DNA of 64,000 nt from Monosporascus cannonballus (Eukaryota; Ascomycota; Sordariomycetes; Xylariales): positions 434,001 to 498,000 of the forward strand of contig QJNS01000001.1 in the NCBI GenBank assembly GCA_004154925.1, in the 5' to 3' direction. The notes under the pieces are model-generated. The model was not told the origin of the DNA. It did not search any database and saw only the letters and a program-made list of their open reading frames with translations. The position numbers were made by a program, and so were the translations under genes. Shown in pieces: positions 1 through 11,300 of this stretch (the stretch's first letter is position 1; each line of letters opens with the position of its first letter).

Positions 1-2
1 TG

Positions 3-1046
3 GCCACCATGGAATCCTACTTAGCCACACGTGCGTGGGCTCTCCAAGAAAAGATTCTCGCACCGCGAACTATCCATTTTGGCAACCGCGGCGCCTTCTG
101 GGAATGTAGGATCATTATTGCAAACGAATTCCTGCCGGATGGATTCCCACGCCATCTTGGCACAGGTCTGATCAATGATCGTCGAAGGAAGGAACACTTT
201 GGTAGCTGGTGGTCGGAGGTTGTTTCACCCTATTCCGCCGCTGACTTGACTTATAGCCAGGATACACTCCCCGCGCTTTCCGGAATCGCGCGGCGCAGCT
301 ACCATGGGAGAGGCGGACAGTATCTCGCAGGGATGTGGCGAGAGGAGAAGATTGAAGCGCAACTCTGCTGGCGGGTCACGGATCCAAGGAAGCGCCCGCC
401 GTGGCGCGCACCTAGTTGGTCATGGGCTTCTGCTGATGGCAGAGTTGTGTATAATCCGACGCAGCCCGGTAACCTGGAAGATACGTACGGACACGTTGTG
501 GATGCTGAGGTGACGTTTCTAGGTGATGATCCGTTTGGCGATGTCCGCAGTTGGTGGCTGCGCATTGGGTGTTCTGGCATGCTGGCTGCGGAGTTTTCCG
601 ATGGGAAGACAGTCAAAATCGAATCCGACGATGGAGAAATGAGTGCAGATGGCGATTTTCCGGTCTTCCAAGACTGTCTGGATGATGGATGGGAGAAGCG
701 TGGTGGCACCGTCTATCTATTGCCACTTTTTGGTGGGAGAACTGGGTCAAGGCGGCGTGTGTTTGGGGATGATGGAGAGGAGAGGGAATTGATAGATGAA
801 ATGTTGGTTTGCGGGATCATTCTGAGGAGTGCGGATGGTGCTGCTGGGCAGTTTTATCGGATTGGGATGTTCAATTTCTGGAGGAATCAGATAGATCGTG
901 GGATTGATAGAAAGGAGAGGGGATTTTATGACGCATTTTTGCGGGCGTTTGAGCAAGGGGCAAAGGCATTAGGGGAGAGTGTATGTGCGGAGGTGATTGA
1001 AGGTTCAGAGTATCCAGATGAACGGTATATTATTTCTATTATTTAA
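3..1046 (+). CDS. HET-domain (heterokaryon incompatibility) protein, 3' part
   Basis: The frame is open from the window edge to a TAA at 1044-1046, so the start lies outside the window; the ATG at 9 is probably internal. The motif RAWALQEKILAPRTIHFG, followed by a WEC triplet, is the hallmark of the end of the fungal HET domain. A second family block, the PPWRAPSWSWAS stretch with its Trp-rich core, lies about 100 residues further on. HET proteins trigger cell death on fusion of incompatible hyphae, and many are expanded paralogues of unknown specificity. Only the end of the HET domain and the variable C-terminal region are visible here. I see no frameshift. Base composition is ordinary and shows no RIP. 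The domain family is clear; the specific locus and partner cannot be told. Confidence 0.85.
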   Translation, partial: ATMESYLATRAWALQEKILAPRTIHFGNRGAFWECRIIIANEFLPDGFPRHLGTGLINDRRRKEHFGSWWSEVVSPYSAADLTYSQDTLPALSGIARRSYHGRGGQYLAGMWREEKIEAQLCWRVTDPRKRPPWRAPSWSWASADGRVVYNPTQPGNLEDTYGHVVDAEVTFLGDDPFGDVRSWWLRIGCSGMLAAEFSDGKTVKIESDDGEMSADGDFPVFQDCLDDGWEKRGGTVYLLPLFGGRTGSRRRVFGDDGEERELIDEMLVCGIILRSADGAAGQFYRIGMFNFWRNQIDRGIDRKERGFYDAFLRAFEQGAKALGESVCAEVIEGSEYPDERYIISII

Positions 1047-4000
1047 CGACAGTGACAATCATTATAATCGGGGCATTCTATATGAACCTGCATATAGTTG
1101 TTCTATTTTTACCTTTTAATTTTTCCGTCAGTATTCATATCCTTGTCTGCGTCTTGTTCTCTTTTTTGCTCCTTTCCAGCCCTGAAACATTCAGGTGCGA
1201 CATTTCATTCTTTGCCCGATCTCTCGAAACGTCCATTCATTACATAATTGAGCATCTCGCCCACAGGAGAAATGGTTGATGAGTGCATTGCGTGAAGAGA
1301 AGTAGAAGATAAAGATGGACTCCAAGAGGTGTGTAACTCTTTCTCATTCACCTGTGCACAAGCGAGTGGTTTTAGTCATAGATTGTTAAGCAGACTTACC
1401 TCAGATATGGAACTGCCATTGGCCTCGCACTGCACTCCGCCGCATGTATCATCATCTCGTGGGTTCCCTGGACAGGTCCGATTCGAGTGGGTTCGACTGT
1501 CTCGTACGGTTGAAGGCTTAGACCACCAACTAGACATATCATCCCTGCAAGACTGATTTAGATACGCACACCTGGAGCACCTCTCTCTGCGGCCGTCTGC
1601 TAACATGATGCACAGAGAAAATGTATCGCTTGTCGCCGTCGGTCACCGCTCATGTCGACATTGATAGCAAGGGCTTAGCTCTCGCGGTACTCCTGTTTTC
1701 TGGATGGATCGCGCTGCCTACCTGCCTCGTTCTATTGCGACAAGCCTGGCTTCCTTGCCCCTTTTCTTCTGTCGGACCGTTTGTGGTCCATCAGTGCACC
1801 TTTGCTGTTGTTGATGGAAACACCAAGCACATCTCTTGGTGCCTCCGTCGGCTGCCATCATACAAGTCTTCCTTCCGTTAGGCTGAGACCCCTGTGTCGA
1901 TCTCGTACTTAAAGGTATGACGACCATCAAGCCACGCTCGGGAAAGCCGCGGCTGAGCCCTAATAGAAGACTGGAAAGGGAAGCCAGGTACTTCATTAAA
2001 TTTGGACGCTGAGCTCCCAAGAGTTAGGTAGGCACAATCAAGGATGTCTAATATTGGGTCATGCACGGCGATTACGAAGCCACTTGCTAGAAACGCAGTT
2101 ACTATGTAGTTCCTTAGATATACCCACTCTGATAAGCCGCTATCAGCTTCAGGTGCCCGGCGACGCAATCCACATCTGCCTTCATGCATTTCACCGGTGC
2201 CATTGGGTTTTAGTTGTTCTATAAGTTAAGGTTAAGGCGGGATTCAAGGGCCTGGCCACTTCTCACCGCTTTCGCGGTTGTCGATCCCCGAACCCTATCA
2301 CCTTTACGGCCGTAGAAGGAGCCTTTGGGAATGATATTGCATCATACACATCATACAGAACAGAGAGAATTAGAAGACAGCGCAAAATCGACGCAAATTA
2401 TGTAACACCGTCTTCCACTGGGAATGAACTCGGTCTTGACCAACGGCATTTTCTGTTACCTCCCGCCATAACAGAAGGCCTCTCCAGTTCACAGTTCCCT
2501 ACGACGCCAGGGGCGCTTTCTTGACATGCTATAGCCCCTTCTTCGTAAGGAATGCATGATACTCCTTCTGCATCGCTTCCAGGAGTATAGAGAAGTCCTA
2601 AACGTCTGAGGCTAGTATAAAAGTCCGCGTGGACTCCATTCCTTGCTTTCCTCTTCTTCCATCTTCAATCTCACTCCCACAACACCAACGCATACAGACA
2701 GACACTAGTCCACGATCTAGACACAGACACTCCCCTTCTCTTGTCTCCCAGTTCCTCTCCTCTTCGTCATCATAGGTTGACACTTGTCCCCGCCCTATTC
2801 ATGCTCTTGTGGTGACTTCAGACGGCCACGATCCCGTAAGCCGGATGTTGCCAGCTTTGTCGGTGACCGGGTGCACTTCATCATAAGTCTCTCCCTTGTT
2901 ACGATCTGAGCCCGGAATCCTGCCTGCCGGAATCACCCAAGCGAAGCCAGGACTATCTTGACGTTGCCGTCAACCCCCGAAAAGGTGCGTGCGATAAAGA
3001 TCACCAGAGCTATGATGGCTTCGGCCAAGTGATTAGTTATATATTTTAACTTGTTACGATCGGAGCCTGCATAAGTCGTCAGCCCTTTGGTTGACGCAAA
3101 ACAGGATCAGGTCGAGTTTTTATATCCGCCCCCTTGATGCACGGACCTCCCTGTTGACTTTTGCCGCTCCGATACCGCCACCAATACGTACCTACCCACA
3201 CCCTCTCCGAGCTATTACGATCGACCAAGTGAACTCTGTTGACGCTTTAGTGGGCGGCTGGGTGGTTGGGGTATTGGGATGTCGGAGGATCTGTGCGTCG
3301 GTTCGTGCTCAAGAGTTGGCTGGAAGCGAAACTGTAAATAGAGCTTGCACACACAAATTGTAGGTTATTAGGAGCTTTGTAACAAACTCGGAGTTTTGAA
3401 ATGCGAGTCTGGAGACCTTTTTTCCGCTATTGTGGTCTTTTTGTTTTGATGGGAGACCACTGTAATCTAACTCCAGGCCGTCCTTTAGATGACATGCTCC
3501 AAGATCATATTGAGTTCACGGAGCATTCCCGGTGCTGGGGCCTTAGGCGTCTGCTATGCTCTCCCTGGATAGGTACATGTATGTAGATAATGATTAAACT
3601 ACCTATTATTCACCTATAGTGGTTGCTCTACAGGCACTGTGTAGTTACAACAACCGCTACCATCATGCACATAGTTCTAACTTCTGCCCACATAGATACG
3701 CTAACACACCTCAATGTACATGACCACTACGGAGCTTAATCTATATCTACATAGGGATATATCGGCGATTAATGATTCGACCAGCGATGGAGCGGTTTAA
3801 ACTATTAAATATTAGAGGAATTGGATAAATATTGTGAATTGTTGCGGGATATGCAGCAATATTGAGTAAATAAGACAGCGTAGCAATGAACTATGAAATA
3901 GGGGGTTAAAATAGGAGTAACTAGCGGACCCACACCTCTGTGGAAGTATAAATTTGTGGTCCTCTCCACCACCCTAGACTGGTCACTAGGTATATATAAA

Positions 4001-4345
4001 ATTCGGTAGCCACTCAGTTTATCTTCGACATGACCTGGGAATTAGCGTGGGCCCGTTTACCCAACTAGCTACGAAACTTGGTCCCGCCTCCTCGGGATTC
4101 CGGACTTGGATCTGGTTCCCTAGCGACAAGGTCCGTCATGCAGGCTATGGTTGAAGAGCCCGATGCACACGCGCACCCCTTGCCCGAGTCCTAATTTTCG
4201 ATAGCTTACCAGGAATTATAAATCAGCAGACACACCAATGCCGTATGATCGATTTTTCATTCAAGGGTGTCTGGTAAGCCGACGAGTAAGCCCTGCGGCT
4301 TACGTTCCCCCAAACTTACAGCTAAGTACGAAGAAGATATAATTA
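1047..4345. other. stretch without a recognisable gene
   Basis: Only short frames occur, on both strands, and none shows a family motif I recognise. A minus-strand frame at 1878-2189 contains one hydrophobic segment but nothing else. Two short near-identical strings (ttgttacgatc followed by gagcc) occur near 2898 and 3052. Composition is near 50% GC in places and moderately AT-rich after 3590. It may be decayed DNA continuing from the monooxygenase pseudogene on its right. Confidence 0.5.
2616..2790 (+). promoter_or_regulatory. orphan promoter-like segment
   Basis: A TATAAAAG box at 2616 is followed by about 150 bases of pyrimidine-rich plus-strand DNA with many CA and CTC steps. That resembles a fungal core promoter and 5' leader. 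No open frame with family features follows within 1 kb, so it is either the relic of a lost gene or a chance match. Confidence 0.25.
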
Positions 4346-5606
4346 AGAGAGCAAGGATTTAAGAGAAGATACAACGAGCCCCAAATATCCCTACTAGCCT
4401 GCTAAGCAGAAGCGTGCGCTTTGTACGCAGGCAAATGTCGCGATCCCACATTTGTTGCGTTTGTTACCCTTGGTAAACCTTTTCTAAAGTGATGCTATGA
4501 AGAGCAGCTTGGTCAGTGGCATTTCCCGCATGAGGACGAATACTAGTAGGGGCATCACCAACTAGTACTACATGCCCATATAGAAGCTAGCTGCGGGGCA
4601 AAGTACATCATTGATCTTTGTGACGAAAGGGCGACTTGTCTTCGCAAGCAGCTCGGTGAATGGGGCTGCTAGGTTAGGAACAGTCCCTGCGGGTGTGCGT
4701 TCCTAGAGAGCGGGTTGGGCACATCCCTGAAGGACGGTATTATGATGAAATTGGCCATTGACGTGGGTGAATCTTCCCTCATCTCGCATGATCCTTTCAC
4801 CAAGATAAGTTTACCACACGAAATCCGGTGAAGACTTGCCGCCTCCGAAGTTGCCATGGCCAGTGGGGATGACACAGCTTTACTAGTGAATAACGTCAGT
4901 TACGAGGATATCAGCGAGAAAATAGTGGAATACTAGGAATCGTGGAGCCTACCAGACGACATATGTACGCTTCACGAAATTGAACGATAGGTGGCCGTGT
5001 GTCAGACCTAGTAAAGCCAGTCAGCCCTAGCGGAAATTACTTCATGCGCCCCTGGTACCTTTTCCTCTCAGCCACAGCTGTATTTACGTGTATAAAAGGA
5101 GGGTTCGCTACCTTCACTTTCTAGCTAGGACCTTCGAGAGGTCAGGCAACCATTAATACACTTCTTCTTTAGTTATATGCTTCTGTGTGTGATGTCAGGG
5201 TTTCACACCGTGCAGTACTAGGCTGTTTCCTTTGACACGAGTTTCTCTGGAACTGTGCCTCTCCAGTAAACGTAACTGCATCCTGCTTTTTGGGAGTCGG
5301 CACTTGGAGTAATAGCCGAACCGTTAAATTGACATCATCAGCGCCTAGGACCGATGCTGCTTCGACACACTGCCGTGTACCGTTAGTGACGTCCTCAAAC
5401 TCAACTGTGACGATCCCTTGGGAATAATGGAGGTTCGTAGCACGCTTGCCTGTGAGATACGTAACTTCGCTATCGCCCTCCTATGGCGCTGGGGGAATGG
5501 GACGTACGTCTGAGGCGAAACAATCGAAGTTGGCCCGTAAGATCCGGTACAGATATTCCCAACCGGTGAAAGTCGTAATCCCTTTGGTAATCATGAAATC
5601 CCTACG
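4346..5606 (-). pseudogene. FAD-dependent monooxygenase pseudogene, C-terminal part
   Basis: On the minus strand the frames spell the middle and end of a fungal FAD-dependent aromatic-hydroxylase-like monooxygenase. Near 5606-5540 is GWEYLYRILRANFD. Near 5300 is a LGADDVNLTVR block, the second FAD-contact region. Near 5240 is YWRGTVPEKLVSKETA. Near 4700 is TSRPFVTKINDV, and near 4580 the conserved VVLVGDAPTSIRPHAGN motif, where the Asp of GD binds the FAD ribityl chain. The segments lie in different frames and are broken by stops, so the gene is dead. The frame stops abruptly at 5606, exactly at the CTACG target duplication of the copia element. The N-terminal remainder is found beyond that element at 26463. 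The substrate cannot be inferred. Confidence 0.8.
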
Positions 5607-5793
5607 TGTCACAGTTAGGCTGATCGCGAGAAAAGGTTGCATAGAGTGTGGGAAGTGATAATTATCTAACTAGAATTGAGCTCCAAGGAGCGGTAGCTAG
5701 GAAGCTTTCTATATACTATGGGAACGCCGGAATAAGGTTTTTCCGGATGCTATAAAGCTTGATAACTAACACAAATACCCCTATTCCATAACA
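5607..5793 (-). repeat. copia 3' LTR
   Basis: 187 bp, starting TGTCACAG and ending CATAACA on the plus strand. It aligns end to end with 26271-26457 and, reverse-complemented, with 60643-60829. It shows few RIP changes compared with the other two copies. The neighbouring inner sequence is a C-run on the plus strand, which is a polypurine tract on the element's coding strand; this marks it as the 3' LTR. Confidence 0.9.
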
Positions 5794-6149
5794 TACCCCC
5801 CAGATAAAAGGAAATTATTTCCTTAAATCTGCTTATCGTAATTTCTACAATTTCTAAATAATTATAATAATAAAAAAAATAATATAATTAATTAATTTAA
5901 TTAATAAAAAATAAACCATATATATATTAAATACGTAAGGGAAAAATTATTATTATGTTTGTTTTCCCTTATTATTGCCGTAATAACAGGTAACGAAATA
6001 ATAAGGTTTACGTTTTGCTCGTTTATTTTTTTGTTATTTTTACGTATTAAAATTTTTCTTTTTTTTCTTTTTTTCTTTAGTTCGCATAATAATTTCGTAA
6101 ATACTTTATGTTAGGAAAAAATAATTATAATATTAACGTATATAATATA

Positions 6150-6152
<3 letters not shown>

Positions 6153-6208
<56 letters not shown>
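6153..6208. repeat. ATT microsatellite
   Basis: An uninterrupted ATT trinucleotide tract of about 19 units lies in the AT-rich 3' internal region of the copia element. Confidence 0.9.
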
Positions 6209-6209
<1 letters not shown>

Positions 6210-6302
6210 TAAAAATAAATATTTTTTTTTTGCTTTTTGTATATACATTATATACGTTACGAATTATTAAATATATTAATTATTAATCGTAATTATTATT
6301 AT

Positions 6303-6678
6303 TATAACGAGCTATAAGGTTTAACCAACTATTAAACCTTAAGTCGACGGGTTTATGTTAGCAGAAGTATTATGGAAATCTAAATAATAAATACAATAAC
6401 GTATTACGTCTCGTAATGCCAAAAGTACCTTGGGTAACGATGTTATATTGCAAGCTGGTCTTATTTAAATTATGGAATTAATAAACGTATATATCCTTTT
6501 CTTTTTTGGTTTAATTATTTGTGATTACGCCGTTAATAGTGATTACGATTATTTAGGATTACTTTTAATTACTAATAATTACTGGCTTGGCAGTGATTAC
6601 CGTTACGTAACCCGGGAAGTGGCCCGTATGCTCCCTGCCTGACCGTTTTTTAAAACCGGAGCCTGTCGGATCGTAACA
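6303..6678 (-). repeat. gypsy B 3' LTR (central segment type II)
   Basis: 376 bp, plus-strand start TATAACGAGC (RIPed from TGT..) and end TCGTAACA. Immediately to the right, the coding strand reads a purine tract (GGGAAAGGGAAGATCG) that abuts the LTR, as a plus-strand priming site should. The centre contains inverted-repeat-rich sequence around GTGATTAC, shared with the copies at 19375 and 62770 but not with element A. Confidence 0.9.
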
Positions 6679-6732
6679 CGATCTTCCCTTTCCCAAAATC
6701 TTGCCCTTAAGATTTTTTTTCTTTTTTTTTCT

Positions 6733-7374
6733 TTGTTTGGTAAATATTCTTTTTTGTTCTTAATCATATTATTTTGTATTTCCAAATTTCGTTGCGTTCC
6801 CCGTTCTTTTACCGTTCGTCGTATTAATCTCGTAAAAGCCTTTAACGAATTTAATTACGAAATTATATTTTGCTTTTATTATTTTTCGAAAAACATAAAG
6901 TATAAAATAATAAAAAACGATTTGAGGTATAAGGAATATATTAATCGAAATTAATCGTATAATAATATCGGCGTACCCATTTTTTCCTTATAAAATATTC
7001 GTCGTAAGTATTAATATTTGGAACGCGAAAAAGCGTTTACCGAAAAGTAATTATTAAAGTTTTAACGACTTTATTTTAAGGTTTAACATAAATATTAGAA
7101 AAAGATAAACGAATTTTTTTTTTATTTACGTAAGCAAAAGGCGTTAATTCGTTCGAAAGGCGTTATTATGATATAACGGAAGTTTTAATCGTTAAACGAA
7201 TTAAAGGAACAAAAACGTTAAAAATAAAAATATTTAAAGGCTGCCGTTATAGCTATTACGTTAATGCATATCGCGGCCGATTAGCTCAATATTCCAATTA
7301 TTAACTGGTCGGCCGTTAATTAGGACGCGTCCGTTATTATTAATAAAAGTTTTTTAGTAGGCGTTAAACGCTAA
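6733..7374 (+). pseudogene. antisense Cys-rich ORF of gypsy B (RIPed)
   Basis: A plus-strand frame opposite in direction to the element's gag-pol. The first 74 codons are open, ending in a run like YYFSKNIKYKI; further segments follow to a TAA at 7372-7374. The C-terminal block (KAAVIAITL and an IPIINW motif) matches the end of the equivalent frame in element A (10734-11300), including the stop position. Stops are TAA or TAG, as expected when CpA-to-TpA mutation hits Gln codons. Several Tyr sit where Cys would fit a short-spaced Cys pattern, since TGY to TAY is also a RIP change. Frame register between blocks may include small indels. Function is unknown; a nucleic-acid-binding accessory protein is only a guess. 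Confidence 0.6.
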
Positions 7375-10257
7375 TAAAATTCTTAGCAGGTTTCCAGATA
7401 TTTTCGGAATTTAGGTATTTTTTCCATTTAATTAGGTATTAGGTAAATCCATTTTATTTTCGCATATTGCAAATTTTTTCCATTTCGTATGCCTATTTAT
7501 TTTCTATTTCCATATTATTTTATACCGTATATATTTTAATTATATTTGTTATTAATTCGAATAAAGAAACGTGAAAAATTAAATAAAGTTTAACTTTTGG
7601 TAAAAATTCTAATTAATAATTATTTTTAAGATTTTTTTGGCGATTTTATATGAATCGATATAGTTAAAATCGAGTTTTTTGCTAGGTCGTTTTATTTAAA
7701 TATTTTTGCTAACAAAAAAAACTATTTCTCTTTTTTCGAAAATTAATCCCTTTAACCTTTTTTAATTATAATACTTATTTATTTAATTCCGTACGAATTC
7801 TAATTTTATTTTTATTTTTTGGTATAATTATTGTAATTATTTTAACGTAAAAATTATTTTGATATTAATTGGACCATTATCGCGTACTTTTTTGTAAATT
7901 TTTGAAATAAAATTAAAATTTGCGTTTATAAGTATTATCTTAATATTTTTATAATAATTGGTATTATAGATTAATTATGTAATTAATAATTTCTTAACCC
8001 AGTTATTTTATTCGTAATTAATATAATATTATAAGTAAATTTTTAAAATTTAATTTATTTGTTTTATTTATTTATCCGTTTAAAGTTTAAATACGTTAAA
8101 TAATTTATGATTTAAGCCGATATATATTATTAAACATTGCTAAAATTTTGATGCAAATATTGATTTTTTATTTAATGTATTTTTATTAATAATTCGTATA
8201 TGCCAAAAATATATTTGAAAAAAATATATGTTAGTTATTTGGCGTTTATGTCCTTATAATATAATAAAAAAAATAGGAAAATTTCGTAAATCGATTGACG
8301 ATTACGAAAATATTATCTTAATATATTCCCGTAATTAAATTTTTTGATATAAAAAGTTTAGTAATAAAGTTGAATATAATTAAATATTATGGTCGTTTTG
8401 CGACCGGTAATAGCTATAATTTTCCGTATGCCTTATATCGTCGAGCCTTTGCTTTAGCACAAATATCGTATTACCGTATAATTTTTTGTACCGTTAATTT
8501 TATTTTAAGAAAGGAATATATACATTAAAATCGTTTTAAGGTTTTGTAAATCCTTGGATGTCCGTATAATTAATGTTCGTATATTTTTCGTACTAGATTT
8601 TTTTGATATTTTTCTGGTATTTGTATTTTGTTTGTTCTTTGGTTTTCTGAGAGATTATCGTTATATTATTGGATTTTTTAATGCATATTATTAGGTACTG
8701 CCCGAATTGTTGAAATTTGTTATGGGCGTAAATGTTTTTTTATAATGGTATCGAAAATTATATAATTAATTTTGACTAATTTTTCTTTAAAGTTTGGTCG
8801 TTTGCTTAAAGTATTTATTTTGCTATTTTCTAAATTTTTCTTATAGATAATAACGAAATCGAAATTCGCCAATTTTTTTACATATCTTAATTATTATCCT
8901 ATAAGTTTTTTGGTCGTGGTAAATCGGGTAAGATTTTTGATAATCTATATAAATCTTAATTTAATATAAATTTTCTTTTAAAAAATACCTAAATTTTCGA
9001 AATGCCATAATAATAACCATAAATTTTTTATCTGGGATACCGTAGTTAAATTTGGCTCTTTTTAACTTATACGGAAAGAATATAATAAGGTATAATTTGC
9101 CTTAATTATTTCGTTATCCGATTACTATACTTAATACGTAATCCGAAATATCGGTTTTTAATTTAATAAGACGATTTGGATTGTACATAATTAGTATTAA
9201 TTTGTTAATAATTGCATCTTTAATATTTTAAAATGCTTTTTCCGTATCTGGTATATATTTGAACTTTTTTTTTGTAAGGTTCGTTAGGGACATGGCGATT
9301 CCGCTAAAGTTTCGAATAAATTTCCTATAATAATTAGCAAATTTAAGAAATATTTATATCTTTTTAACCGTGGTTGGCGTTTACCATTTTATAATTACAG
9401 CAATTTTCTTAACGTTTATCTTAATATGTTTTAAAGTAATAATATATCCCAGATATTCCATTTCTTATATATAGAACTAACTTTTTTTTTGCGTTAATAA
9501 ATAGCCTTACGTCTTATAAAGCTTAAAAAACCTTATGAATGTATTTTGCATATGCCTTTTTTGTTTCCGAAAAGATAAAAATGTTGTCGAAATAGCAAAC
9601 GACGAAAATATCGAGGTATTTTCGTAATACGTAATTAACCATTCGCTGGAAGGTTGCTAGTACGTTCGTAAGTCCTATTGGTATAACCAAATATTTAAAT
9701 AATCCGTATTTCGTTTTGAAAGTTATTTTTTATTCGTATTTTTTTTTTGATCTTAATAAGATTATATTTATTTCTAAAATCGAATATTATGAACTATTTG
9801 GTTCCGTAAAGTCGGTCTTTTATTTCCGTAATTAAGGATAATAATATTTGATTTTTAATAATAATATTATTTAATTGTTAATAATTAACTATAAGTTATA
9901 ATTTTTTATTTTTTTAAGGTACGAAAAATATAAGGTATCCTGCTAATATGTTCGAAAATCGAATTTATCCATTTTGTAACCGATTTTCCAGATATTCTTT
10001 AAAAATACGTAATTCGTTTCCGTTAAGATTGTAAATAAGGTAAAACTTTATCCAAAATCCTTTTTTAAGAACTGTTTCATAATCTTATTCATTATGTTTT
10101 AATAATTTTATATCGAATTTTTTTCTGAAAAGCTATTTATATCTGTAATATTATAATAATATATTAATTAGATTTTCTAATTCTTTAAGCAGTTATTCTT
10201 ATTATTTTAAATCATTATTTAATTGTTTTAATTTCGTTTTGATAATAATAACAATAT
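7375..10257 (-). pseudogene. gypsy B pol (reverse transcriptase to integrase), RIPed
   Basis: The minus strand near 9800-9560 reads a Ty3/gypsy reverse transcriptase. It has a KYGLFKYLVIPIGLTN block (family form RYGLFEYLVMPFGLTNAP), then TFQRMVNYVLRKYLDIF, then the catalytic box where the DD pair is degraded (YFDNIF). Downstream toward 7375 the RNase H and integrase parts are inferred from position and from alignability with 11301-14130, not from motifs I could read. The 5' part of this element resumes at 16947, because element A is inserted at 10258. Confidence 0.75.
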
Positions 10258-10651
10258 TGTGACGGCTAGGCGGTTTAACCAATTATTAAACCTTAAGTCG
10301 ACAGGTTTATATTAGCAGAAATATCGTGGGAATCTAAGCAATAAATACAGTAACGTATTACGTTTCGTAATGCCAAAGGTGCCTTATGTAACGATATTAT
10401 ATTATAAGCTAAAACTATTTAAATTATAGAATAACGAACGTATATATTCTTATTTTAGCTTAAGGTACTTAAGCGGCTTAAACCCTTAAATTTGTTAAAT
10501 CCTTTAAGTTTTCCTGCTAGTTTAAAGGGTTTAAGGTGTTTAACGCCTTAAGACCTTTAAGCCAATTACGTAATATTTTGGCTTAGGTCGAAATTAACCT
10601 TTTCGTAATTCCAATTATCTAAGAAAAAACTAAAACCATTAGGTTATAATA
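10258..10651 (-). repeat. gypsy A 3' LTR (central segment type I)
   Basis: 394 bp, starting TGTGACGGCT on the plus strand and ending in a RIPed GGTTATAATA. The outer 150 bp or so match the element B LTRs. The centre is unrelated to theirs and is full of CTTAAG-type hexamers in direct and inverted order. A purine tract on the coding strand abuts it on the right, as in element B. Confidence 0.9.
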
Positions 10652-10733
10652 CGATCTCCCTTTTTCTAAGATTTTTATTTTTAAAAATTAAATTATTCGT
10701 TTATTAATTTCGATAAGTAATTTTCCTTTTTAT

Positions 10734-11300
10734 ATGTTTATTATGTTAAGCCGAATCGAAAAATCTCGTTCCCGTAAACGTATTAACGTTTTAATTTTTT
10801 CAAAACGTATTAAATATTTTAGTTTTAAAATAGCTTTTTATTTCCGTTACGAAAAAGAAAATAAGGAATGCAAAATAGTTCGAAAATCTTTAAAATATGC
10901 GCGATATATTTATTATAAGTGTCCTTATAACGTTTTTGATTTTTCGAAAGCCGAATATTAAAAATTTCTTAATAAGGAAAACCGTTTAAAACGTAAAAAG
11001 AAATAGGTTCGTAAAACGTTGCGCGTTGCCGCTAACAAACTGGACCGTTTGCAAAAACAAAGGCGGTTACTTCGTCGCCGTAATATGGAAATACTTTGTC
11101 GCAATATTTAAAGTACGGAAACCATGGAAAAATTTAAGCGCTTCGAAAAAAAAAAACAATTAAAGGCTGCCGTTATAGTTATTCCGTTAACGCAAGCCGC
11201 AGCCGATTAGCCCGATATCCCGGTTATTAACTGGTTAACTTTTAATTAAAACGCGCTTATCGTTATTAATAAAATTTTTTTAATAAGCGTTAGGCGTTAA
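10734..11300 (+). pseudogene. antisense Cys-rich ORF of gypsy A (RIPed)
   Basis: A single plus-strand frame of 188 codons before a terminal TAA at 11298-11300, convergent with pol. Only five internal stops occur, at about codons 76, 90, 124, 156 and 166. All are TAA or TAG, so each can be explained by Gln codons hit by CpA-to-TpA mutation. The N-terminal half holds a Cys/Tyr-rich stretch (KENKECKIVRKSLKYARYI) resembling a Cys-pair motif after RIP. The middle is Lys/Arg-rich, probably helical (KTLRVAANKLDRLQKQRRLL). The C-terminal block matches element B. The uninterrupted register over nearly 570 bases makes chance unlikely. No known function is claimed. Confidence 0.65.

Noticed and set aside
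2230..2310. tRNA-like string with a B-box resemblance
   Set aside because: No A box at the right distance and no foldable acceptor stem; the B-box match is imperfect.
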